Assembly: GCF_026340655.1 (NCBI RefSeq) | Contig: NZ_JAPEOZ010000001.1 | Location: forward strand, 5,146,001 to 5,210,000 | Source: Streptomyces sp. NBC_01275 | Lineage (GTDB): Bacteria; Actinomycetota; Actinomycetes; Streptomycetales; Streptomycetaceae | Direction of reading: 5' to 3' | Length of the DNA: 64,000 bases | Shown here: positions 51,533 to 59,092 of the stretch, in pieces | Layout: every line of letters starts with the position of its first letter | Numbering within the stretch: the first letter of the stretch is position 1 | The notes under the pieces: generated by a model | Seen by the model: only the letters and a program-made list of their open reading frames with translations | What the model was told of the DNA's origin: nothing | Database searches by the model: none | Translations under genes and position numbers: made by a program

Positions 51533-52413
51533 CGAACGACCAGGTGTCTCAAGTCCCCGAGGTGTCTCAAGTCCCCGAGGCATCTCGAGTCTCCGAGATG
51601 TCCCACGTGTCCGCGGTATCGCAAATCTCCGAGGTGTCCCAGGTGTCCCCGATACCTCACATACCCATGGCGAACGGCGAGTTGTGGACCGCGTTGCGCC
51701 GCCGCACCCAGGCCCGCATCGGCCTCGGCCGGGCCGGTTCCGCGCTGCCCACCCGCCACCGCCTCGAACTCCAGGCCGCGCACGCCGCCGCCCGGGACGC
51801 GGTGCACTCGCCGTTCGACCCGGACGCGGTCGCGGGCCGGCTGCCCGGCATGCCGACGGTCCGCGTCCGCAGCGCTGCCCCCGACCGCCTCACCTACCTC
51901 CAGCGCCCCGACCTGGGCCGCCGCCTGCACCCCACAGACCGGGCCCATCTGCCCGTGGGGGACTGGGACGTGGTCTTCGTCGTCGCCGACGGGCTCTCCA
52001 GCCGGGCGGTGCACGAGCACGCGGCACGGATGGTGCGCTCCACGGCGGACCGGCTGGGGGAGACCTGGCGCGTGGCCCCCGTCGTCCTCGCCGAACAGGC
52101 CCGGGTGGCCCTCGGCGACGACGTGGCGGCGGCGATGGGAGCGAAAGCGGTCGTGGTCCTGGTCGGCGAACGCCCCGGAATGTCGGCCGCGGACTCCCTC
52201 GGCGCGTACCTGACCTACGCCCCGAACCCCGGCGTCACCACCGACGCCGACCGCAACTGCCTGTCCAACATCCGGCCGCCCCTGGGCCTGGACTACGAGA
52301 CGGCGGCGGCGAAGCTGGCGGGGCTCATGGAGCGGGCGCGGGAGCTGGGGGGCACGGGGGTGCGGCTGAAGGACGAGACCGACCCTGATGGCGTAGTCGA
52401 GCCGCTACTCTGA
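51529..52413 (+). CDS. eutC: Ethanolamine ammonia-lyase small subunit with repeat-bearing N-terminus
   Basis: EutC forms the B12-binding part of ethanolamine ammonia-lyase. The 294-residue protein has the family core from about residue 50: WTALRRRTQARIGLGRAGSA, LPTRHRLELQAAHAAARDAV, RAAPDRLTYLQRPDLGRRL-like, DVVFVVADGLSSRAVHEHAA, VGERPGMSAADSLGAYLTYA, TDADRNCLSNIRPPLGLDYE. Ahead of it is an unusual extension of seven hexapeptides of type VSQVPE/VSQVSP encoded by 18-bp tandem repeats. This extension is not part of the usual EutC and may be disordered. ATG 51529 overlaps the eutB stop in ATGA, which supports the long start; the internal ATG at 51667 would remove the repeats. Confidence 0.92.
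   Translation: MTNDQVSQVPEVSQVPEASRVSEMSHVSAVSQISEVSQVSPIPHIPMANGELWTALRRRTQARIGLGRAGSALPTRHRLELQAAHAAARDAVHSPFDPDAVAGRLPGMPTVRVRSAAPDRLTYLQRPDLGRRLHPTDRAHLPVGDWDVVFVVADGLSSRAVHEHAARMVRSTADRLGETWRVAPVVLAEQARVALGDDVAAAMGAKAVVVLVGERPGMSAADSLGAYLTYAPNPGVTTDADRNCLSNIRPPLGLDYETAAAKLAGLMERARELGGTGVRLKDETDPDGVVEPLL
51544..51669 (+). repeat. Seven 18-bp in-frame tandem repeats in eutC
   Basis: Seven 18-bp units start with two identical copies of GTGTCTCAAGTCCCCGAG (51544, 51562) and become progressively divergent. They encode VSQVPE-like hexapeptides at residues 6-47 of the EutC protein. Confidence 0.9.
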
Positions 52414-52448
52414 GTTGTGGCTGGTCCGCAACAAGGGGAGGGCGCATC

Positions 52449-53057
52449 ATGACACTCATGGCAGAGGGACCGACGATAAGCGACACCGAGCCCGACAGCT
52501 TCGAGGAACTTCTGGACATCCTCGACGAGCTGAACCTGCGAGACGGCTTCAAGGCAGAGATCATCAGGGGGAGCGTCGTCGTCTCGCCGTGGTCGAAGGC
52601 CTATTACTACGACGTCCTGGAGTCGGTGTGCGACCAACTGCGGCCGCACCTTCCTGAAGGACATCGGATCAGCTACGGCCCGTTCCTGTTCGTGTTCCCG
52701 AACTCCGAGCGCGCCTACGGCCCCGACATCCACGCCGCGCATCGGAGCGTCAGTCGGCACACGAGCAACCATTTGGACGGCGAAGCGCTTTCCTTCGTCG
52801 CGGAACTCACCTCCCCCTCCACCCGGGACGACGACCTGACCGACAAGGTCGAGGTCTACGCCAAGGCGGGCGTCCCCGTCTACCTCGTACTCGACATGAA
52901 GAAGGAGCAGGCCATCGTCTACGGGTCCCCCTCCGCGACGGGCTACGAGGTCCGCTTCAGCAAGCCCTTCGGCGAGAAGCTCCCGATCCCCGCTCCCTTC
53001 GACTGCACCCTCGACACGACCGGGTTCCACCCGCCTGGGCAGACCACCCAGCCCTGA
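52449..53057 (+). CDS. Uma2 family putative endonuclease (DUF820)
   Basis: The 202-residue protein fits the Uma2 family of restriction-endonuclease-like folds: LDELNLRDGFKAEIIRGSVV with the N-terminal Glu, YGPDIHAA with the conserved Asp, and FVAELTSPSTRDDDLTDKVE with YAKAGVPVYLVLDMKKEQA forming the E-x-K core. Its substrate and biological role are unknown; expanded families occur in Streptomyces and cyanobacteria. ATG 52449 has AAGGGGAGGG at good spacing. It follows eutC by 35 bases and converges on the diacylglycerol-kinase-like gene one base apart. Confidence 0.87.
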   Translation: MTLMAEGPTISDTEPDSFEELLDILDELNLRDGFKAEIIRGSVVVSPWSKAYYYDVLESVCDQLRPHLPEGHRISYGPFLFVFPNSERAYGPDIHAAHRSVSRHTSNHLDGEALSFVAELTSPSTRDDDLTDKVEVYAKAGVPVYLVLDMKKEQAIVYGSPSATGYEVRFSKPFGEKLPIPAPFDCTLDTTGFHPPGQTTQP

Positions 53058-53058
53058 G

Positions 53059-53946
53059 TCACCGCCCCGGCAGCATCAACCCCAGCGCCCCCTCCCGCAC
53101 CGTCCACGTCCGCCTCCGTACCGGCCCCGCGACCTGCGCGTCCGCCCGGTAGCGGAAGTCCGCGCCCGAGACGGTCACCGTCCGCCCCAGAGCCGTCAGC
53201 GGGGGCGCCTCCGCGCCCATCGACAGCGGGCGCACCTCCACGAGCGCCGTGCCGGCCGGGCCCGGGGTCACCGACACCGCCTCCACCGGCTGGTCGAGGT
53301 CGATCAGCGTCACCCCGTCGACCTCGATCCGCAGCCGGGCCGGTCCGGGCGGGGAGAGGGCGGAGGCGAGGCCACGGGAGGGCCGGGACGGCGCCAGGGT
53401 CCGTACGAGGGACTGGTACGTCCGCAGCCACGGCCGGGCGGCGGCGGCCTCCGCCAGCGGCCCGCCCCCGGTCGCCTCCTCCGCCCGCTCCTCCTGCGGA
53501 GCCGGCGTGGCCGGCGGGATCCGCAGCGCGCCCAGCACCACCCCGTCGCTGTCGTCGACCAGCAGGTCCAGCCGCCGCTCCGACCCGTCCAGCGCGGCGC
53601 GGGCCGCCGCCACCGCGCCCGTGGGCACCCCCAGGGCGTGCGCGACGCCGAGCGTGCCGCCCACCGGCACCACCGACAACAAGCACCCCGCCAGCTCCCG
53701 CTGCCGGTGCAGCAGGCCCACCGTCCGCAGCAGCGCACGGTCGTCGCCGACCACCACGGGCCGTCGCGAACCGCGCCGCGCGAGAACCCGGGCGAATTCC
53801 TCCGGGCCGTCCGGCAGACACACCTTGGTGCTGGCCGCACCCGCGCTGAGCACGTCTTTCGCGATCCTGACGGACTCCCCGTCCGCCCTCCGGGCGACCG
53901 GATCGATGATCACCAGCAGCTGATCCGGCGTCGCGAAAGTCGCCAC
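53059..53946 (-). CDS. Diacylglycerol-kinase-type lipid kinase family protein
   Basis: The 295-residue protein resembles the catalytic fold of diacylglycerol/sphingosine-type kinases: LLVIIDPVARRADGESVRIA, RRPVVVGDDRALLRTVGLLH, SVVPVGGTLGVAHALGVPTG (in place of the usual GGTGN-x-x-A loop), and a beta-rich C-terminal domain with RLRIEVDGVTLIDLDQPVEA and RTWTVREGALGLMLPG. The nucleotide-loop glycines are partly kept (PVGGTLGVA), so activity is uncertain. GTG 53946 is used. It is divergent from purA, with 218 bases and a stem-loop between them. Confidence 0.7.
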   Translation of the reverse strand: MATFATPDQLLVIIDPVARRADGESVRIAKDVLSAGAASTKVCLPDGPEEFARVLARRGSRRPVVVGDDRALLRTVGLLHRQRELAGCLLSVVPVGGTLGVAHALGVPTGAVAAARAALDGSERRLDLLVDDSDGVVLGALRIPPATPAPQEERAEEATGGGPLAEAAAARPWLRTYQSLVRTLAPSRPSRGLASALSPPGPARLRIEVDGVTLIDLDQPVEAVSVTPGPAGTALVEVRPLSMGAEAPPLTALGRTVTVSGADFRYRADAQVAGPVRRRTWTVREGALGLMLPGR

Positions 53947-53988
53947 CTCGGTCCTGCCTCGCTTCCTCGGGTAGCATCTTTGTGCAAG

Positions 53989-54016
53989 AGCCCCTTGCGC
54001 TATTGCGCCAGGGGCT
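53989..54016. terminator. 12-bp stem-loop between the kinase-like gene and purA
   Basis: AGCCCCTTGCGC and GCGCCAGGGGCT pair with one mismatch around a TATT loop, 148 bases upstream of purA and 42 bases upstream of the divergent gene start. Because both flanking genes point away, this may be a leader structure or attenuator rather than a simple terminator; both readings are open. Confidence 0.45.
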
Positions 54017-54164
54017 TCGTCTATTCCGGGGCATCCGGGTCCGACGGAGTGTGGCCGGCGACGGTCACGGTGCGGCCAACGACGGCCGCGGTGCACGTGG
54101 TGGAACGATCTGCCGCGTACGCCCCTGACCTTGGACATGCCCCACCCGGAAGGGGTGTACGCGC

Positions 54165-55448
54165 GTGCCCGCACTTGTGCTGCTCGGTGCTCAGTGGGGT
54201 GACGAAGGCAAGGGAAAGGCCACCGACCTGCTCGGTGGCTCGGTGGACTATGTAGTGCGCTATCAGGGCGGCAACAACGCCGGCCACACGGTCGTCGTGG
54301 GCGACCAGAAGTACGCACTCCACCTCCTCCCTTCCGGAATCCTGTCTCCCGGCTGTACGCCGGTCATCGGTAACGGCGTCGTCGTCGACCCGTCGGTCCT
54401 GCTCTCCGAGCTGAGCGGTCTGAACGAGCGCGGAGTCGACACGTCGAAGCTGCTCATCAGCGGCAACGCGCACATCATCACGCCGTACAACGTCACTGTC
54501 GACAAGGTGACGGAACGCTTCCTCGGAAAGCGCAAGATCGGCACCACCGGCCGGGGCATCGGACCGACCTACGCGGACAAGATCAACCGGGTCGGCATCC
54601 GCGTCCAGGACCTCTACGACGAGTCGATCCTCACGCAGAAGGTCGAGGCGGCCCTCGACGGCAAGAACCAGCTGCTGACCAAGCTGTACAACCGCCGCGC
54701 GATCGCCGTCGACCAGGTGGTGGAGGAGCTGCTCGGCTACGCCGAGAAGCTGGCCCCCTACGTCACCGACACGGTCCTGGTCCTCAACCAGGCCCTGGAG
54801 CAGAACAAGGTCGTCCTCTTCGAGGGCGGTCAGGGCACGCTCCTGGACATCGACCACGGCACGTACCCCTTCGTCACCTCGTCGAACCCGACCGCGGGCG
54901 GCGCCTGCACCGGCGCCGGCGTCGGCCCGACGAAGATCAGCCGGGTCATCGGCATCCTGAAGGCCTACACGACCCGCGTCGGCTCGGGCCCGTTCCCGAC
55001 CGAGCTCTTCGACGAGGACGGCGCGGCCCTGCGCCGCATCGGCGGCGAGCGGGGCGTGACGACCGGCCGGGACCGCCGCTGCGGCTGGTTCGACGCGGTC
55101 ATCGCCCGGTACGCGACCCGCGTCAACGGCCTGACGGACTTCTTCCTCACCAAGCTCGACGTCCTGACCGGCTGGGAGCAGATCCCCGTCTGCGTCGCCT
55201 ACGAGATCGACGGCAAGCGCGTCGAGGAACTCCCGTACTCGCAGTCCGACTTCCACCACGCGAAGCCGATCTACGAGACCCTCCCCGGCTGGTCCGAGGA
55301 CATCACCAAGGCGAAGACGTTCTCCGACCTCCCGAAGAACGCCCAGGCCTACGTCAAGGCGCTGGAGGAGATGTCCGGCGCCCCGATCTCCGCGATCGGC
55401 GTGGGCCCGGGCCGCACCGAGACGATCGAGATCAACTCGTTCCTGTAG
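54165..55448 (+). CDS. purA: Adenylosuccinate synthetase
   Basis: PurA makes adenylosuccinate from IMP, aspartate and GTP in AMP synthesis. The 427-residue protein has the P-loop-like [36 protein letters not shown] with the catalytic histidine, [76 protein letters not shown] and the C-terminal [16 protein letters not shown] 54165 starts the protein directly before ALVLLG. It has a 218-bp upstream region with a stem-loop and ends at a strong terminator, so it is probably monocistronic. Confidence 0.97.
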   Translation: MPALVLLGAQWGDEGKGKATDLLGGSVDYVVRYQGGNNAGHTVVVGDQKYALHLLPSGILSPGCTPVIGNGVVVDPSVLLSELSGLNERGVDTSKLLISGNAHIITPYNVTVDKVTERFLGKRKIGTTGRGIGPTYADKINRVGIRVQDLYDESILTQKVEAALDGKNQLLTKLYNRRAIAVDQVVEELLGYAEKLAPYVTDTVLVLNQALEQNKVVLFEGGQGTLLDIDHGTYPFVTSSNPTAGGACTGAGVGPTKISRVIGILKAYTTRVGSGPFPTELFDEDGAALRRIGGERGVTTGRDRRCGWFDAVIARYATRVNGLTDFFLTKLDVLTGWEQIPVCVAYEIDGKRVEELPYSQSDFHHAKPIYETLPGWSEDITKAKTFSDLPKNAQAYVKALEEMSGAPISAIGVGPGRTETIEINSFL

Positions 55449-55457
55449 CCGACCCCA

Positions 55458-55502
55458 GCGCGACGGCGACCTCGGCGGAGACCCCGCCGGTCGCCGTCGC
55501 GC
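55458..55502. terminator. Bidirectional 14-bp stem-loop between purA and the NLR-like gene
   Basis: GCGCGACGGCGACC (55458-55471) and its exact complement (55489-55502) flank an inner CGGCGG/CCGCC pairing. It lies nine bases after purA and seven before the stop of the convergent gene, so it can serve both. Confidence 0.85.
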
Positions 55503-55509
55503 ACCCGTC

Positions 55510-57933
55510 TCAAGCGGTTTCCGCCAGCCGGTGTTCGAGCCCGTCGCGCATCGTCGTCGCTCGTGGGTCGTCGAAGTCGGACAGGAGGCGTAGCGCCTCC
55601 GCCCAGTGCCGACGTGCTGTCCGCCAGGCCTCGGGGGACTCGTCGAGCAGGGCCGAGCCCAGGCCGTCCAGGGCCAGGGCCTCGTGCCAGGCGTCGTGCA
55701 GGCCGTGGTGGGCGGCGGCGGCCTGTCGGTGGAAGTCGGCCGCCTCTGCGGGACGGTCGAGGCGACGGTAGACCTCGCCCGTGTGGTGCCACGCGAACGC
55801 CTGTTTGCTGCGGTCTCCGAGCTGGAGCTGCAACGCGGCGGACCGCTGGTAGGTGGTCAGGGCGTCGGCGAACTTGCCGGCCGCCTGCTGGGCCTCCCCG
55901 AGAGCGAGCAGCCAGTAGGCCTCCAGACGGAGGTTGCGCAGACCGAGGGCGATGTCGACCGCCGCCTGAGCCGAGGACAAGGACTCCTCGACGTCGCCCT
56001 GTTCCCGCTGGAGCCCGCTCAGCAGGCGCAGGACGTTGCCCTCGCCTCGCCGGTTGCGCAGGGCGCGGTGTGCCGTCAGCGCCTGCTCGACGGCCGTCGC
56101 GGCCTGCGGAAGGCGTCCGGCCCGGTAGTGGGTGGTGGCGAGGTTGGACAGCGCGGTGGCGGTCCAGTGGGCCGAGCCCTGTTCCTGGAAGTCGGCGATG
56201 GCCTGCTCGAAGTGGCGGGCGGCGGCGTCCAGCTGCCTGCGGTGGAGGTGGTTCAGCCCGATCAGGTTGCGTGAGTGGGCGGTGTTGAGCCGGTCGCCCA
56301 GTTCCTCCCAGATCTCCAGCGCGCGTCGATGGCATGCGAGGCTCGCGGCCAGATCGTTGACCCGTGCGTAGGCCATGCCGAGGTCCGTGAGCAGCAGGCC
56401 CTCCGCGGCCCGGTCGCCGGCCCGGCCCGCCGCCTCCAGCCCGATACGGCCCACGCCCAGCCAGTCGGCGCCCGCGGCCGACGGGAACTGCGCGTGCCAC
56501 AGCACCGCGCACAGCTGCCAGGCGAGCCGGTCGTCCTCGACGGCGGCCGCGGCGCGGACCGCCTGAAGGATGTTGGGGTGCTCCCGCTCGGCCCAGTCCA
56601 CTGCCGCGTCGTAGTCGGCGAAGGTCAGCGGGCGTACCCCGTCCGGGGGCGCCGGGAGAGCCAGGCGGTCCTCGTCGGGGCTGATCCAGCTCTGTGCCGC
56701 GTCGGTGGTGTGGAGATACCACTCCAGAACGCGGCGCAGCGCGCTTCTCCGCTCCTGTGGGGGCTCCTCGTGCTGTGCCTGGTCGAGGGAGTAGGCGCGC
56801 AGCAGGTCGTGGAACTGGTAGCGGTCCGGGGCGGTCTGTTCCAACAGGTGAGCCCCGACCAGGGAGTCCAGCAGCTGGCGGGCCCGGATCGTGGTCACCC
56901 CGGTGAGGGCCGCGGCGGCGGCCAGGCTGAACTCGGGGCCGGGATGCAGGCCCAGCAGACGGAAGAGCCGGGCGGCCTGGTCGGGAAGTGCGCGATAGGA
57001 CCAGGCGAAGACGGTGCGGACCGCTTCGGATTCGTCGTCGTCGCCGGTGCTCAAGGCGTCCCACAGGGCGGACTCGTCCCGGAGGTCGGCCGTCAGATCG
57101 TGCAGTCGCATGTGGGGATGGCTGGCGGCCCGTTCGGCGGCGATGCGCAGGGCCAGGGGCAGCCGCGCGCAGAGCCGGGCCAGTTCGGCGAGTTGCTGTT
57201 CGTCGTCCTGCGGCCGGTAGCCGGCGGTCACGGCCCGCAACAGGGCGATGGCCTCGCGCTCGGGCAGCGTGCCCAGGGTGAGTCGGCGCGCTCCGTCCCG
57301 GACGGCGAGGCCGGACAACCGGCTGCGGCTGGTGACGACGACGAGTGAGCTGGCGCCGCCGGGCAGCAGCGGGCGGACCTGGGCCACCGTGGCCGCGTTG
57401 TCGAGCACCACCAGGGTCCGGCGGTCGGCGAGGAGCGAGCGGTAGAGCGCCGCCGCCGCGTCGAGGTCCTGCGGCACGGACGGCGCACGGACTCCCAGCG
57501 AGGTCAGCAGACGGTGCAGAGCCTCCTGGGCGGTGACCGGCTGCCCCGGGTCGTACCCGCGGAGATTGACGTAGAGCTGACCGTCGGGAAAGCGGTCGCG
57601 GACCTGGTGGGCCCAGCGCAGCGCGAGTGAGGTCTTGCCGGCGCCCGCGGTCCCGGCGATCACGTACACCGAGACGACGAGCGGACCGCCGCTGTCGTCC
57701 GTCAGCACCGCGTTGAGCTCGTCGAGTTCGTCGGTTCGGTTGACGAAGCCGCGTACGTCGGCGGGCAGTTGCCGTGGCGTGGGCGTCGTGGAGCCGTCGC
57801 GGTCCGGCGCGGTCGCCTGTTCGTGGAAGTGGATTCCCCCGGTGATGTCCCTGGCCTGCACGACGTCGCGGGACGACGTCTCCGACAGTTCGGAGTGCGT
57901 GCTGCCGGGCCGCTCGTCGTCGGCGCCGGTCAC
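55510..57933 (-). CDS. NLR-like protein: amyloid-type motif, NB-ARC ATPase, TPR repeats
   Basis: The 807-residue protein belongs to the STAND/NB-ARC class of signalling ATPases. Its N-terminus lacks the SARP/DNA-binding domain of AfsR-type proteins and instead has SRDVVQARDITGGIHFHEQ (residues 21-39). The NB-ARC domain follows with Walker A GTAGAGKT (94-101), Walker B TLVVLDNAATVAQV, LVVVTSRSRLSGLAV, GLP-like LPLALR and FHDLLRAYSLDQA. At least seven TPR-type helical pairs cover about 470-790 (for example HSRNLIGLNHLHRRQLDAAA, SNLATTHYRAGRLPQAATAV). GTG 57933 overlaps the DUF6879 stop as GTGA. The same N-terminal motif occurs in the protein at 61102-61506. Confidence 0.88.
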   Translation of the reverse strand: MTGADDERPGSTHSELSETSSRDVVQARDITGGIHFHEQATAPDRDGSTTPTPRQLPADVRGFVNRTDELDELNAVLTDDSGGPLVVSVYVIAGTAGAGKTSLALRWAHQVRDRFPDGQLYVNLRGYDPGQPVTAQEALHRLLTSLGVRAPSVPQDLDAAAALYRSLLADRRTLVVLDNAATVAQVRPLLPGGASSLVVVTSRSRLSGLAVRDGARRLTLGTLPEREAIALLRAVTAGYRPQDDEQQLAELARLCARLPLALRIAAERAASHPHMRLHDLTADLRDESALWDALSTGDDDESEAVRTVFAWSYRALPDQAARLFRLLGLHPGPEFSLAAAAALTGVTTIRARQLLDSLVGAHLLEQTAPDRYQFHDLLRAYSLDQAQHEEPPQERRSALRRVLEWYLHTTDAAQSWISPDEDRLALPAPPDGVRPLTFADYDAAVDWAEREHPNILQAVRAAAAVEDDRLAWQLCAVLWHAQFPSAAGADWLGVGRIGLEAAGRAGDRAAEGLLLTDLGMAYARVNDLAASLACHRRALEIWEELGDRLNTAHSRNLIGLNHLHRRQLDAAARHFEQAIADFQEQGSAHWTATALSNLATTHYRAGRLPQAATAVEQALTAHRALRNRRGEGNVLRLLSGLQREQGDVEESLSSAQAAVDIALGLRNLRLEAYWLLALGEAQQAAGKFADALTTYQRSAALQLQLGDRSKQAFAWHHTGEVYRRLDRPAEAADFHRQAAAAHHGLHDAWHEALALDGLGSALLDESPEAWRTARRHWAEALRLLSDFDDPRATTMRDGLEHRLAETA

Positions 57934-58553
57934 AGTGCTACGGGCGGGGGCAGGTGCGCCACCTCGCGCTCGAAGTAGGTCCGCACGTCTTCCCCCGTCT
58001 CGTAGAGCTTCCTGATGTAGTTCTCCCAGCCTCTGACCAGCTCCTGGTCGGTGTAGCGGACCGCGCCGACCGTGGCGCCGGTCTCGGTGTAGAGGACCTG
58101 GAAGAGGGTGCTGCGGCCGAGGACGACGATCTCCGGCAGCCGCCCTTCGCGCTCGGCCGAGGCCACCTGCTCGGCGCTGACGACGTGGATCCGCTCGCCG
58201 TACTCCGCGCGCTGGCGATGGGAGTGGAGCTCCCACTGCGCATACGGCGACAGCGGCTGCTCCACCACCCGCACGCGGTGGAAGAGATGGCCCTTGCGCC
58301 GGTCTTCGCGGGCGGTGGCGTGCAGGGCTTCGCGCCGGTCGTCGAGCAGCCGCAGCGCCAGCTCCCACTCGCCCCGCCGCAGCGCGTCCCGGCTGGGGCT
58401 GCCCTCCTCCTCGAAGTGCTGCCGTCGCTCCAGCTTCCAGGAGTCCGTGTCGCGGATCGCCGCCTCGCGGGTCCGGAAGTCGCGTTTGTAGGCGGCCAGG
58501 GTGAGGCTGTGCCCCTGCTCGGGCGCGAGGATCGGGGGAAGGAGGTCAAGCAT
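57930..58553 (-). CDS. DUF6879 family protein
   Basis: The 207-residue protein matches DUF6879: RTREAAIRDTDSWKLERRQH, SRDALRRGEWELALRLLDDR, GHLFHRVRVVEQPLSPYAQW, ELHSHRQRAEYGERIHVV, PEIVVLGRSTLFQVLYTETG, GAVRYTDQELVRGWENYIRK and FEREVAHLPPP. The function is unknown; from memory the family is usually encoded beside helix-turn-helix regulators in Streptomyces, whereas here it is linked to an NLR-like ATPase. ATG 58553 overlaps the preceding gene by eight bases and its stop overlaps the NLR start, so the three genes are translationally coupled in the order small protein, DUF6879, NLR. Confidence 0.84.
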   Translation of the reverse strand: MLDLLPPILAPEQGHSLTLAAYKRDFRTREAAIRDTDSWKLERRQHFEEEGSPSRDALRRGEWELALRLLDDRREALHATAREDRRKGHLFHRVRVVEQPLSPYAQWELHSHRQRAEYGERIHVVSAEQVASAEREGRLPEIVVLGRSTLFQVLYTETGATVGAVRYTDQELVRGWENYIRKLYETGEDVRTYFEREVAHLPPPVAL

Positions 58554-58821
58554 CGGCGATGTCCTCCCCGGCCGCCCTGAGCATGTTCCCCGGGATGACG
58601 ACCAACCGCTCGTCCGGGGCGAGGCGTACGCCGTCCGGGAGGCGGGAGCGGTAGGCGCCGGTGAGGTCCCGGCCGATGACAGCGATGTCGCCGTTGTCCA
58701 GCTGCCAGATGTCCGGGCACTCGTCACGGCCGTCCGAGTTGCCTAACTCCTCGGCCGACTTCCCCAGCCTTCGTTCGAATAACGCTGACGGGTCGGCCTC
58801 CCAGGCGCGGGCGCGGGTCAT
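58546..58821 (-). CDS. Small hypothetical protein, first gene of the NLR operon
   Basis: The 91-residue protein contains ALFERRLGKSAEELGNSDGR, CPDIWQLDNGDIAVIGRDLT and VRLAPDERLVVIPGNMLRAA, a pattern shared by small Streptomyces proteins encoded before DUF6879 genes. It has no signal peptide or membrane helix. ATG 58821 is preferred because CTGGAGG lies six bases upstream; an in-frame TTG at 58884 is unlikely. The end overlaps DUF6879 by eight bases. Function unknown, but the coupling suggests a complex or antagonist relation with DUF6879. Confidence 0.75.
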   Translation of the reverse strand: MTRARAWEADPSALFERRLGKSAEELGNSDGRDECPDIWQLDNGDIAVIGRDLTGAYRSRLPDGVRLAPDERLVVIPGNMLRAAGEDIADA

Positions 58822-59092
58822 GTACCGCCTCCAGTCGATGTCTTCGCTTAAATGGCACAACCACCCACTACGGATTGTAGCCAATTCGATACGGAGGACA
58901 ACGGGGCGTCAGGCCACCGTGCCCAGGCCCTCCCGCCCCGCGCCGCTTCCTCGCCCCACGCCCCTGCTGCCCCCCATGCCCTTCCTTGACCGGCCCATGG
59001 CCTGCTCCTGGTTCCGCCCGGAACTGGCGGAACGCAACCATCTACGCGGGTAGTGCCGTTCCTCCAACCTCCCCCCGTTTCAGGAGCCCCGA

